Below are positions 32,785 through 42,190 of a DNA stretch of 51,407 nucleotides, piece by piece. The stretch is from assembly GCA_964643985.1 (NCBI GenBank), contig CAZXUS010000006.1, positions 1 through 51,407 on the forward strand, given 5' to 3'. This DNA comes from UBA2773 sp964643985 (GTDB lineage Bacteria; Patescibacteriota; Minisyncoccia; Moranbacterales; DUUL01). Within the stretch, counting starts at the first letter, position 1. Each line of letters begins with the position of its first letter. The translations under genes were made by a program, and so were the position numbers. The notes under the pieces are model-generated. The model saw only the letters and a program-made list of their open reading frames with translations. It made no database searches and was not told the origin of the DNA.

Positions 32785-33837
32785 TTATTTTTTATCTTTG
32801 AAATATTCTTTCTGAAAATTGTTCATTTCTTTTTCTTTTTTCCAAAGATTCTCCACCCAATCCTTGTTATCCAAATACCAATCAACAGTTTCTTTTAATC
32901 CTTGTTCGAATTTATCATAAGTATATTCTGGCTCCCAACCCAAAGCCTTGATTTTAGTAGCATCGATAGAATATCTTAAATCATGACCAGGTCGATCTTT
33001 CACATATTCAATCATATCCTCTCCCTTGCCCATAATCTTAAGAATCATTTTGGTTATATCCATATTATTTCTTTCATTGTCAGAACCAATGTTGTACACT
33101 TCTCCAGGAACACCTTTTTGGAGTAATAAATCCAAGGCTTTAGCATGATCCTTAACATGAATCCAATCTCTAATATTAACCCCCGTTCCATAAACTGGCA
33201 CCTTTTCATTTGCTAATAATTTAAAAATGAAAAATGGAATAAGTTTTTCTGGAAATTGATATTTTCCATAATTATTAGAACAATGCGTGACAACTACTGG
33301 AGTTTTGTGAGTTGCAAAATAGGCATGACACATTAAATCTCCACCAGCTTTGGCGGCGGCGTACGGCATATTGGGCATAATTGGAGTATCTTCCGTAAAA
33401 TGACCCGGATCTTCCAATTCTAATGATCCATAAACCTCGTCAGTTGAAACATTAACAAATTTTTCAATATTATTAGCTCGAACTGCATCTAAAATCATCT
33501 GAACCCCCAGGGTGTTGCTCAAAACAAAATCTTTACAACCACCATGAATTGAACGATCAACATGAGTTTCCGCTGCAAAATTAATCACTTGATTAATTTT
33601 ATTTTCTTTCATTACCTTATCAAGTAATTCTAAATCGATTATATCCCCTTGAATAAACTTGTAGTTTGACTTGTCTTGAATCTCTTTATGATTTTCCAAG
33701 TTACCAGCATAAGTCAATTTATCGTAATTGATTATTTGACAATTAGGATGATTCTTTAGCATATAGTGGATAAAGTTTGATCCAATAAACCCAGCTCCCC
33801 CACAAACCAAAATTGTTCTTTTATCTTTATCTTCCAT
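32785..33837 (-). CDS. rfbB: dTDP-glucose 4,6-dehydratase
   Basis: The 350-residue SDR enzyme has the NAD loop VCGGAGFIGSNF, FAAETHVDRSIHG, the active-site Asp-Glu in VSTDEVYGSL, and YAAAKAGGD with the catalytic Tyr and Lys. It makes dTDP-4-keto-6-deoxyglucose. It heads the operon; the nucleotidyltransferase rfbA that would supply dTDP-glucose is not in the window. Identification is secure. Confidence 0.96.
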   Translation of the reverse strand: MEDKDKRTILVCGGAGFIGSNFIHYMLKNHPNCQIINYDKLTYAGNLENHKEIQDKSNYKFIQGDIIDLELLDKVMKENKINQVINFAAETHVDRSIHGGCKDFVLSNTLGVQMILDAVRANNIEKFVNVSTDEVYGSLELEDPGHFTEDTPIMPNMPYAAAKAGGDLMCHAYFATHKTPVVVTHCSNNYGKYQFPEKLIPFFIFKLLANEKVPVYGTGVNIRDWIHVKDHAKALDLLLQKGVPGEVYNIGSDNERNNMDITKMILKIMGKGEDMIEYVKDRPGHDLRYSIDATKIKALGWEPEYTYDKFEQGLKETVDWYLDNKDWVENLWKKEKEMNNFQKEYFKDKK

Positions 33838-33885
33838 TTTAAAATTTAATTATTATTGTTCTATTATTTTAACCTAAATATTTTA

Positions 33886-35562
33886 TTATTTCAAACTATC
33901 TGACTCAATATTTTCGAATTTATTCAATTTTTTAAAAGAGAAAATTTTCTTTCTAAGTAAATTTATAAAATAATCAAGCTCTTCAATTTTAAGTAATTTA
34001 CTAGCTAAGTAAAATAAAATAAATCCAGCCAGCAAGGAAACTAAGGTTTGAATTAAAATCCCAGCTAAAGTATACATGCTAATTGAATAATTTAGAATAT
34101 TAAAGCTAAAACGCTCTAACACAAAAGCTACTAAATATTTTGTAGTTTGAATTCCGATTACCATTGCAATTGAAGCGCTCATCACTTTCCAGGTTTTTTG
34201 AATTATTGATTTTTCATTTAAGTTACCAATTTTTTTACGAAGAACTATTAACAATAAAAACATATTCACAATAGTGGCAATTGAAAAGGCCCAAACCAAA
34301 CCAACAATTTGATATTTTTGAATTAAAAGCAAGGCCAAAGCAAGATTAATTCCCTCGGAAAAAAGACCAATAAAAAACGGGGTTTTAGTGTTATGGATGG
34401 CATAAAAAGCTCTAGTAAGAAGCGGGATAAGAGTTTGCGCAAATAATGATAGCGAAAAAATTCCTAAAGCCTGAAAAGTTAAGATAGTATCGTGCCAATC
34501 AAACCGTCCTGATCCAAGAATTATTCTAACTAACTGGGCTCTGAGGGTTATAAAAATTATGGAAACTGGAATAATAAAAAAAACAATTTTTTCAAAAACA
34601 TCAGAAAAATTATTCACAAATTCTTTTTTCTTGTTTTGTGCCCAACAACAAGAAAGAGTTGGAAAAGCCACAATTGCAAAAGAAACTCCGATTAATCCCA
34701 ATGGAACACTTTGAATATTATTAGCCAAACTGAAAATAGCCAAACTTCCCGATTCAAGAGTTGAAGCCAAAATCGTGACAATTAAAAAATTTACCTGCAC
34801 CACCGCCAAGCCCATAGTCCGAGGAATCATCAAGGTTAAAACTTTTTTGAGATTTTCATCCTTAAATTTAAAATCTGGTTTAAATTTAAGTCCGCACCTA
34901 ACTACTTCTGGAATCTGAATTAAAAGATGCAATAAAGCCCCTAAAACAACTCCATATCCCAAACCAGAAATTCCAAACATTTCGACAAAGAAGACTGCCC
35001 CGATGATTATACCGATATTATAAAAAACAGGCGCTAAAGAATAGAAAAAGAATTTTTTATGAGAATTTAAAATTCCACCTAAAATACTTGAAAACCCTAA
35101 AAGCAAGGGACTAAATAACATTATTTTCGTTAAGCTAGTGACTGCAATTTGTTTTTCCTGTCCAAATCCAAAAGCAATTAAGCCGATAATATTCGGAGCT
35201 AAAAAATATAGAACAACTATTACAAATACTAAAACGATTCCAGCTAAAGAAATGAATTTATTAACCAAACTCCAAGCTTCTTTTTTCTTTTTATTGGAAA
35301 TTAAAGAAGTAAAAACTGGAATAAAAGCGGCCGAAAGTGCTCCGAGAATTAATAAATTAAAAATTAAATCTGGAATTTTGAAGGCAGCATAATAAATATC
35401 AAGAGTATCTCCTGCTCCAAATTTGGAAGCCAAAATTCGGTCTCTGATTAATCCTAAAAAACGGCTAGCCAAACCCAGACTGGCCACTAAAAAAGTAGCG
35501 TTTAGAATAGACTTGGAAGATTTCTCTCCCTTCATAAAATAATTAGTAATTTTTTTAATCAT
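33886..35562 (-). CDS. murJ: Lipid II flippase MurJ (MviN)
   Basis: The 558-residue protein has about 14 membrane segments. It opens with ATFLVASLGLASRFLGLIRDRILASKFGAGDTLDIYYAAFKIPD, the MurJ N-terminal signature, with the conserved Arg residues of the central cavity. It moves lipid II to the outer face of the membrane for SEDS/PBP polymerases such as the RodA at 3.3-4.4 kb. A charged C-terminal tail (KKLNKFENIESDSLK) is cytoplasmic. It starts a gene run that ends in the sugar operon. Identification is secure. Confidence 0.95.
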   Translation of the reverse strand: MIKKITNYFMKGEKSSKSILNATFLVASLGLASRFLGLIRDRILASKFGAGDTLDIYYAAFKIPDLIFNLLILGALSAAFIPVFTSLISNKKKKEAWSLVNKFISLAGIVLVFVIVVLYFLAPNIIGLIAFGFGQEKQIAVTSLTKIMLFSPLLLGFSSILGGILNSHKKFFFYSLAPVFYNIGIIIGAVFFVEMFGISGLGYGVVLGALLHLLIQIPEVVRCGLKFKPDFKFKDENLKKVLTLMIPRTMGLAVVQVNFLIVTILASTLESGSLAIFSLANNIQSVPLGLIGVSFAIVAFPTLSCCWAQNKKKEFVNNFSDVFEKIVFFIIPVSIIFITLRAQLVRIILGSGRFDWHDTILTFQALGIFSLSLFAQTLIPLLTRAFYAIHNTKTPFFIGLFSEGINLALALLLIQKYQIVGLVWAFSIATIVNMFLLLIVLRKKIGNLNEKSIIQKTWKVMSASIAMVIGIQTTKYLVAFVLERFSFNILNYSISMYTLAGILIQTLVSLLAGFILFYLASKLLKIEELDYFINLLRKKIFSFKKLNKFENIESDSLK

Positions 35563-35618
35563 TTTTTGTTTTTTTGTTATAATTTCATTTTATTAAATAT
35601 TTCGGGACTTTCATTTTT

Positions 35619-35790
35619 GAGTGTAGTTCAACTCGCCTCCGCTAAAGCTACGGAAAAAAATATGGCTAAAGAATACTCTTGGAACTCATGTGTTTGAGCA
35701 AAGTTCGAGGAAAAAACGAGCATTCAAGTGAGCTATATTCAACATACAGCGAGCTAGAAGCGCAGTTTTTGACAAAGAAATTTGCCAAAC
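35619..35790. repeat. Repeat DNA between rhodanese and murJ, with 3'-end element copy 5
   Basis: A CCTCCGCTAAAGCTACGG segment like those in other repeats lies at about 35633-35652. A divergent copy of the 3'-end element (AAGTTCGAGGAAAAAACGAG ... TTTGACAAAGAAATTTGCC) spans 35698-35790 and stops 10 bases past the rhodanese stop. Confidence 0.7.
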
Positions 35791-35800
35791 TAGTGAGTTC

Positions 35801-36121
35801 TTACTTCACTAATTTTTTTCCATACTCAAGCCATTCTATGGTTCCCATCTCCAAATTAAAAATATTTTTATAGCCCAGTTGACTTAATTGCTCTGAAATA
35901 AAATGGCTTCGACTCCCGCTCCGACAATAAAGGGCAATTTTATCAGTTTTATTTATTTTTGATTTTTCTAATTTCTCAGAGAAATGAGTTGATGGAAATA
36001 ATTTAGCCCCTTTGATAAAACCTTGTTGAAATTCCCAAAGTTCCCGAACATCGATAATGTGAACTTTTTTATTTTTAATTAATACTTCAAAATCATCAGA
36101 TGATAATTGCTTAACTGACAT
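35801..36121 (-). CDS. Single-domain rhodanese
   Basis: The 106-residue protein has the rhodanese fold with HIIDVRELWEFQQGFIKGA and the active-site loop ALYCRSGSRSHFI, with the persulfide-forming Cys. It may transfer sulfane sulfur in the cytoplasm. The neighbour 8 bases upstream is a DUF1858 protein with a CLGC-type Cys pair. Together they suggest a small sulfur or redox module. Family is secure; partner unknown. Confidence 0.92.
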   Translation of the reverse strand: MSVKQLSSDDFEVLIKNKKVHIIDVRELWEFQQGFIKGAKLFPSTHFSEKLEKSKINKTDKIALYCRSGSRSHFISEQLSQLGYKNIFNLEMGTIEWLEYGKKLVK

Positions 36122-36129
36122 TGTAAAAC

Positions 36130-36339
36130 TTATTTTTTAGAGGCTTTTAAATCTTCGATAAGCCGATCTAAATCAATTCCGAATTCTTCAACCACATCAG
36201 AAAGTTTTTCAAATCGAGCGGCTGCACAACCGAGACAAGGCAAACCATGCTTCACGAATATTTCAGCTGCCGCTGGATAATTTTCAATCGTTTCTAAGAT
36301 ATTTGAATCTTTATTTAATTTAAATTTTTCCTCAGTCAT
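36130..36339 (-). CDS. DUF1858-domain protein
   Basis: The 69-residue protein has the DUF1858 pattern (SNILETIENYPAAAEIFVKHGLPCLGCAAARFEKLSDVVEEFGID), with the conserved CxxC. The family is found alone or fused to hybrid cluster and ScdA/Ric-type proteins and is taken to be a redox disulfide domain. It stands in tandem with the rhodanese. Confidence 0.9.
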   Translation of the reverse strand: MTEEKFKLNKDSNILETIENYPAAAEIFVKHGLPCLGCAAARFEKLSDVVEEFGIDLDRLIEDLKASKK

Positions 36340-36431
36340 TTTCTTCTTTTATTAATTACAAAATCCTCAATTGGAAATAATCCCTATATATATTCTATCA
36401 TAATAACAATATTTTCCACTAAAATAATCAA

Positions 36432-38183
36432 TTATCTATTAAAAAAATCTGCCCAGACTTTCATTGGAATTGTTTCAACAGGATCAGGCCCTTCTTCTAA
36501 TTTTTTGATTTGGTCTGCTTTTTGCTCTGTTTCAAATTCAATTCTATAATTATTGCTTAATTCATTTTCTAAAGGTTTAATAGCATAAACTCTTATCACG
36601 CCTACTTGAAATGAACTTTTTATTTCAAAATCCATATGCAAAATATCTTGTTGTTTTTTCTTGGTTTTTTCTTTAATGTTAATTAAAAAAATATTATAAT
36701 CCTTTCTCATTTGATCCGAAAAATAACCATCATTTCTTGAAACTTCTAACTCGGGATATTTTAATTTAAACAAATACTGATAAGTCGCGCCATAACCACT
36801 AGGGGAACTTAAGCAAATTTTTTGACCTGATGGATTTTGTTTGTAAATATAATCCATAACTTTTCGCATATCCGAAAGAGGCACTATCCTATTAAATCTA
36901 TTCGTAGTCGAGGTCGTTATTCTTCCAAAATTTTCTCTATCTTCTCTATTGGAAAAATTTAAAAAAATGTTCATCACAGCGCTTAAATTCAAAAAAATGA
37001 TAAAAGCAACAATAAACCAGCCAGCTTTTACTAAATATTTTCTTCTAGAATTAAATAAACTTTCAAGAAAAAATCCAAAAAAAACAAAGGGAATAATGGC
37101 CTGAACAAACCAATATCTTGGCTTATTTACCTCGTGAGATAATTTATAGCTAATAACCAAAGAACCAATAAAAAAAGCAAAGATTAGATACGAAAAAAGT
37201 CTTTTCTTCTTACTATTAAATTTTGGAATTTTTTTCTTCCAAATTAAAAATAAAAAAATGATTGATGCGAAAATAAAAATTTTTCCAATAAAATAAATAT
37301 TTTCAACCTCTTCGTCATTTAACGACATTAGAAAAAAAGAATAATATTTTCCATAGTTTTCTGTAGTTTTATTAATTTTTTCAAGAACAGTTTTCTCTTC
37401 TTTGTCCTTTCCTCGATTTTGAACTGTGTGAATAAAATGTTTTGAATTATTTCCATCAGTAATTATTTCACTTGCTAAAAACGGTATATATAGAATGAAA
37501 ACCACTAAAATTGAACCCAACCAAAATTTCCAATTAATTTTTTTAGGGAAATATTTAAGCCAAAAAATAAAAGCAACGATTGGAAGTCCTGCTAAAGCTA
37601 TAAAATGAAGTTGACTAGTAACGGCGAATGAAAATCCAGCCAACATTAAAAACCAGCCAGCTTTTTTTCTATTTCTAAGCGTTGCTATTTTATAAAGTGA
37701 AAAAATAAACAACAAACTCCAAAAAGGCAATGAATTTGGATTCCAAGCAAATCTTGAAAATTGAATAATCACATAAGAAGAGGCGTAAATAGCCGTTATA
37801 GCCAAACTAGTTTTGTTTGAAAATAAATTTCTAATAAAAAAATATAACAACGGAATAATTGCAATCGAAAATAATAAATCGGGAATTGCCATAATAGGTG
37901 GCTCTTTGCTTTGAAAAATCCAACAAGAAAAAGCTTGAAAATAATAAAAAACAGGCCCTAGATGTAAAGCTGATCCACCAGCTTTGGGTCCCAATAATCT
38001 TAAATTCTCAATACCTCCATCCAAAACTCGACTAGCCATAATCGCATCCCTGGCTTGATCATTCCTGAAATGAAACCATTCCTCGAAATTATATAGTCTA
38101 AAAAACGAAGCGACTACTATAATCAAAAAAAGTATTATTAAGTTTACTTTTTCTTTTTCCCAAAAAGCTTTTATTTTTGACAT
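36432..38183 (-). CDS. GT39/ArnT-like membrane glycosyltransferase
   Basis: The 583-residue protein has a cytoplasmic start, a first membrane helix, and then the outward loop FHFRNDQARDAIMASRVLDG with the acidic pair typical of GT-C enzymes. About 11-12 membrane segments follow, then a soluble C-terminal part of about 170 residues. GT-C proteins use lipid-phosphate sugars and act on the outer face. Acceptor and sugar are unknown. It starts 13 bases after the SufB/D-like gene. Confidence 0.82.
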   Translation of the reverse strand: MSKIKAFWEKEKVNLIILFLIIVVASFFRLYNFEEWFHFRNDQARDAIMASRVLDGGIENLRLLGPKAGGSALHLGPVFYYFQAFSCWIFQSKEPPIMAIPDLLFSIAIIPLLYFFIRNLFSNKTSLAITAIYASSYVIIQFSRFAWNPNSLPFWSLLFIFSLYKIATLRNRKKAGWFLMLAGFSFAVTSQLHFIALAGLPIVAFIFWLKYFPKKINWKFWLGSILVVFILYIPFLASEIITDGNNSKHFIHTVQNRGKDKEEKTVLEKINKTTENYGKYYSFFLMSLNDEEVENIYFIGKIFIFASIIFLFLIWKKKIPKFNSKKKRLFSYLIFAFFIGSLVISYKLSHEVNKPRYWFVQAIIPFVFFGFFLESLFNSRRKYLVKAGWFIVAFIIFLNLSAVMNIFLNFSNREDRENFGRITTSTTNRFNRIVPLSDMRKVMDYIYKQNPSGQKICLSSPSGYGATYQYLFKLKYPELEVSRNDGYFSDQMRKDYNIFLINIKEKTKKKQQDILHMDFEIKSSFQVGVIRVYAIKPLENELSNNYRIEFETEQKADQIKKLEEGPDPVETIPMKVWADFFNR

Positions 38184-38196
38184 TTATATTTTTTAT

Positions 38197-39165
38197 TTAT
38201 TTCATTAAGGCTTCGATTATCAGTTCGGTGGCTTGGTCTTCGTTTAAGCCTCGGGTCATTAGGGTTTCTAGCTCTTTTTGATTTATTTTTCCCACTGAGG
38301 CTTCGTGCGTCACACGAGCTTGATCATTGGTCACTTCTACGATTGGAACGGCTTTAGCCACTGAATTTTTGCCAATCACAATCTCCTGACAATCAATATG
38401 ACCAAAAGCACCTGGGGCTTTAGCAAAAGTTTCGCCTTGCATCCAAACTCGTCCTCCATTTTTGGCGGCCGCTCGCATTGTCACTAGGCTTTTGCTGTTC
38501 TCTCCTACTAAATGGATGATATCAGTTATTCTAACCTCATCTTTTTTATTGGTTCCGAAAACTTTTGTTCTAATTTCGGCTCGAGCATTTTTTTTCAAAA
38601 CTGCTTCTAAAATAATTTCAACTTTTCCAACAGTTCCCTTGGTTAAATTAAAATCGCTGTAAAACTGGCCACCTTCGCCAACTTCAATTTTCAACTTGGG
38701 TGTGACGGTCGCTCCAGATTTTTCTCCGTGATAATGTTGTTCGATATAAGTAAATTTGGCATTTTTTCCAATCCTGAAAAAACCTTCCATATTATGATGA
38801 TTGTCTTTGGAATTTGGAAAACTACAATGAGAATAGATAGTCACCTCTGAATTTTCTTCTAAAATAATTTCTGGGTAAATCTCTTGATTACTTTTAGGGC
38901 CTTTTAATCCAAAACAAAAGAAAAGAGGTTCTTTGATTTTTTGATTTTTCTTAACAACAATTTGCGCTTTTACGCCAATTTCAGTTTCTTGATAAGAAGC
39001 TTTAATTCCTTTAGGAAAAGAATGGGCCAAAACTTTGTTTTCTTCCACGTAAAATTTACCCTTACTTTTCAAGAGTTCTGTCATTCCACACATTTTGGCG
39101 GTTTTTATAAAATCTGCTGAAAGTTTTTCAACCTTACTTGCTTCTTTCTTTTTATTAAAAATCAT
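38197..39165 (-). CDS. SufB/SufD-family Fe-S assembly protein, short form
   Basis: The 322-residue protein has the SufBD beta-helix with the signatures GRVWMQGETFAKAPGAFGHIDCQEIVIG and AVPIVEVTNDQARVTHEASVGKINQKELETLMTRGLNEDQA. Normal SufB is about 480 residues, and no sufC or sufS is next to it. The Cys in HIDCQE and the VTHEASVG histidine are kept. It might work with a SufC coded elsewhere or have another role. It overlaps the leuS stop by one base. Confidence 0.88.
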   Translation of the reverse strand: MIFNKKKEASKVEKLSADFIKTAKMCGMTELLKSKGKFYVEENKVLAHSFPKGIKASYQETEIGVKAQIVVKKNQKIKEPLFFCFGLKGPKSNQEIYPEIILEENSEVTIYSHCSFPNSKDNHHNMEGFFRIGKNAKFTYIEQHYHGEKSGATVTPKLKIEVGEGGQFYSDFNLTKGTVGKVEIILEAVLKKNARAEIRTKVFGTNKKDEVRITDIIHLVGENSKSLVTMRAAAKNGGRVWMQGETFAKAPGAFGHIDCQEIVIGKNSVAKAVPIVEVTNDQARVTHEASVGKINQKELETLMTRGLNEDQATELIIEALMK

Positions 39166-42038
39166 TAAATTACGATATTAATTAATTTCCCAGGAACATA
39201 AATAATTTTTTGGGGATTTTGTCCATCAAGATATTTTTTAATTTTTTCAGAGTTTTGTCCAGCTTGTTTAGCTTCTGCTTCTTTTATGTTGCTGGCGACT
39301 TTGATTTTGTCTCTGACTTTACCGTTCACTTGAACGACTAGGTCAAATTGGTCATCTTCAATATTTTCTTTATCATAGGTCGGCCATTTTTCAAGAAAAA
39401 TAGAATTTTCGCTTCCCAGTTTAAGCCAAAACTCTTCGGCAATATGAGGCGCCATCGGAGCCAAAACTAAAGCCAAAGTTTCTTTGATTTTTTGAGATTG
39501 CTCTTTATTAAAATTATCTGAATTTTCTCGAATCCAATTAATAAATTCCATATACCGAGCCACGGCAGTATTGAAAGAAAGTTTTTCTAAATCTTCTCCA
39601 ATTACTTTAATGGTTTTATCTATCATTTGAGTTTTTTGAACTCCTCTGCCTGCACCCTTTAAATCGAAAAAAGTTTGCCAAAGTTTATTTACAAATCGAG
39701 CCATTCCCGCTGCCCCATCATCTCGCCAATCTCCACCCTGAGAAAAATCCCCCAGAAATCTCAAATATAGTCGAACTACATCTACTCCGTATTTTTCAAT
39801 CATCTCATCCGGATTGATAACATTTCCTTTAGACTTGCTCATTTTAGCGCCGTCTTTAGTAATCAAACCATGACCAAAAAATCTTTTATAAGGCTCTTCA
39901 AATTCGATATGTCCGAGATCTTTCAAAACCATCGTAATAAACCTTGAATATAGCAAATGTAAAACAGTGTGTTCTTTTCCTCCAATATAGCTGTCCACCG
40001 GCAACCATTTTTTAGCGCGGTCTTTATTGATCGCTTCATTATTAAATTCAGTTGATGGATAGCGTAAAAAATACCAAGCCGAATCCACAAACGGATCAGA
40101 AACATCAGTTTCTCGCTGAGCTGGTTCTCCGCATTTTGGACAAACAGTATTCATAAATTCTTTGTTTTTAGCCAATGGTCCTTTGCCTTTTCCTTCTGGC
40201 AAAAAATCTTCCATATCGGGTAGTTCTACTGGTAAATCTTTTTTAGGAACTGGAACGGCACCACATTTATCACAATGAATAATTGGAATTGGAGGTCCCC
40301 AATAACGTTGTCTAGAAACGCACCAGTCTCGAAGTTTGAAGTCAATTGATTTTTCTCCTAGTTTCTTTTCTTCTAGCCATTCCAGCATTTTTTGTTTAGC
40401 TTCCCCAGTTTTCATTCCATCTAAAAATCCTGAATTAATAGCTCGACCATATTCAGAAAAAGCTTTTTCACCATTTCGCACCCAATCCCAAGCAATTTGC
40501 TGATTGCCAGTATTCAAAAAACTAGCCATTTTTTCAGTTTTTATCCAAACTGGTTTATGATTTTTTAATTCTTTTTCATCAACGTTGTCTTTTTCTTCAT
40601 TTTCTAATTCGAAAGTTAGATAACGAAATTTAGCAATAACGTTGTTGCCTTTATGCGGTCGATAAAATTCAGCAAAAATTGGATGTCCGATTTCCTTGAT
40701 AAACTTTAAATTTTTATAACCGGTCTCTTCTCGAACTTCTCTTTTAGCTGCTTTGACTATTTCCTCTCCATCAATTCCGCCCGTAATAAGACTTTGCCAA
40801 CCAGTTTTTGACCATTTAAGACAAAGATATTCAGCAGTTTTAGGATTTTTTACAATCGCTACAACAACATCTCTTTCTTTGGTTTCTTTTTCTGGTTTTG
40901 GAACATCTTTTTTATCTAAAAAATAGGGAGCAACAACTGTTTTTATTTCAATTCCAAATTTTTTGGCAAATTCAAAATCGCGTTCGTCATGGGCAGGAAC
41001 CGCCATAATAGCACCGGTTCCGTAATCAGCTAAGACATAGTCGGCAATCCAAATTGGAATTTCTTCTCCGTTAACTGGATTGATAGCTTTAATTCCTTTT
41101 ATTTCCACGCCAGTTTTTTCCTTTTCTTCTTCTTTTCGCTCTTGTTCGGATTTTGATTTAGCTTGATTAATATATTTTTCAACTTCTTCCCAATTTTCAA
41201 TCTCAGCTTTTAATTCTTCAATCAATTGATGTTCAGGTGCCAAAACCATATAAGTCGCCCCGAAAAGGGTATCTGGCCTGGTAGTAAAAACTTCTAGATT
41301 TTTGTTTGAATTTTTCACTTGAAATTTTACTCGGGCGCCTTCTGATTTTCCGATCCAGTTGCGTTGGTTAGTTTTGACATCTTCGGACCAATCAATCCAA
41401 TCTAGATTTTTCAGTAGTCGTTCCGCATAGTCAGTAATTTTGAAAAACCATTGTTTGAGTTCTTTTTTTTCGACTTGGCTTTCACAACGCTCACAAGCCC
41501 CTTGAATTACTTGCTCATCAGACAAAACTGTTTTACACCACGGACACCAATTGACTTTGGCTTTTTTTTGATAAGCTAAGCCTTTATTGAAAAGTTGTAA
41601 GAATAACCATTGAGTCCATTTATAGTATTCAGGCTTATAAGTTTCCACTGTTCGAGACCAGTCATACATATTTCCGATTGAAGATAGTTGTCGATAAAAA
41701 TTTTTCTCAGTTCGCTTAGAAACCTCTTTGATATGCTCGCCAATTTTCATCGCATAGTTTTCACTGTGAATTCCAAAGCCGTCCAATCCAATTGGCTCAA
41801 AAACGTCATAGCCTTGCATTTTTTTATATCGACCAAAAGTATCAACGCCAGTAAAAGTATAAACCCCACCAATATGCAAACCTTCGGCGCTGGGATAAGG
41901 AAACATCATTAAATTATGAAAAGGTTTTTTAGCATTATCTAAATCAGGTTGATAAATTTTATCCACTTCCCATTTATCTTTCCACTTTTTTTCGATTTTT
42001 TTAAAATTGTATTCTGGAGTTTGGTTTTGATCCGGCAT
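39165..42038 (-). CDS. leuS: Leucyl-tRNA synthetase with an inserted Nudix-like domain
   Basis: The 957-residue class I enzyme has the HIGH motif as HIGG (55-58), KMSKS (732-736) and zinc-knuckle cysteines at 165/168/182/185 and 589/592/633/636. The editing domain has FTTRPDTLFGATY and AVPAHDERDFEFA. Between the editing domain and the return to the catalytic core, about residues 384-527 form a Nudix fold with GGIDGEEIVKAAKREVREETGY, where REVREE is the metal-binding core. The C-terminal part ends VQVNGKVRDKI. It charges tRNA-Leu; the Nudix part could hydrolyse a nucleotide or only help folding. Identification of leuS is secure. Confidence 0.96.
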   Translation of the reverse strand: MPDQNQTPEYNFKKIEKKWKDKWEVDKIYQPDLDNAKKPFHNLMMFPYPSAEGLHIGGVYTFTGVDTFGRYKKMQGYDVFEPIGLDGFGIHSENYAMKIGEHIKEVSKRTEKNFYRQLSSIGNMYDWSRTVETYKPEYYKWTQWLFLQLFNKGLAYQKKAKVNWCPWCKTVLSDEQVIQGACERCESQVEKKELKQWFFKITDYAERLLKNLDWIDWSEDVKTNQRNWIGKSEGARVKFQVKNSNKNLEVFTTRPDTLFGATYMVLAPEHQLIEELKAEIENWEEVEKYINQAKSKSEQERKEEEKEKTGVEIKGIKAINPVNGEEIPIWIADYVLADYGTGAIMAVPAHDERDFEFAKKFGIEIKTVVAPYFLDKKDVPKPEKETKERDVVVAIVKNPKTAEYLCLKWSKTGWQSLITGGIDGEEIVKAAKREVREETGYKNLKFIKEIGHPIFAEFYRPHKGNNVIAKFRYLTFELENEEKDNVDEKELKNHKPVWIKTEKMASFLNTGNQQIAWDWVRNGEKAFSEYGRAINSGFLDGMKTGEAKQKMLEWLEEKKLGEKSIDFKLRDWCVSRQRYWGPPIPIIHCDKCGAVPVPKKDLPVELPDMEDFLPEGKGKGPLAKNKEFMNTVCPKCGEPAQRETDVSDPFVDSAWYFLRYPSTEFNNEAINKDRAKKWLPVDSYIGGKEHTVLHLLYSRFITMVLKDLGHIEFEEPYKRFFGHGLITKDGAKMSKSKGNVINPDEMIEKYGVDVVRLYLRFLGDFSQGGDWRDDGAAGMARFVNKLWQTFFDLKGAGRGVQKTQMIDKTIKVIGEDLEKLSFNTAVARYMEFINWIRENSDNFNKEQSQKIKETLALVLAPMAPHIAEEFWLKLGSENSIFLEKWPTYDKENIEDDQFDLVVQVNGKVRDKIKVASNIKEAEAKQAGQNSEKIKKYLDGQNPQKIIYVPGKLINIVI

Positions 42039-42152
42039 CTTTATTTAAATTAGTTGATTGAATAAAACAATACTTTTAAAACATAAACTTTTTATCTAAA
42101 ATTTTTATTTTTTTCTTTAATTTATAATAAAAAAATTAAAATTAATTTTACT

Positions 42153-42178
42153 GGAAAGGGGAAATTTGAGTTCCCCTT
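42153..42178 (-). terminator. Hairpin after the 69-residue gene
   Basis: AAGGGGAA and TTCCCCTT form an 8-bp stem with a 7-base loop, 12 bases past the stop at 42191. The T-run is weak. It would separate the small gene from leuS. Confidence 0.5.
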
Positions 42179-42190
42179 CCCTTGTCTAAA

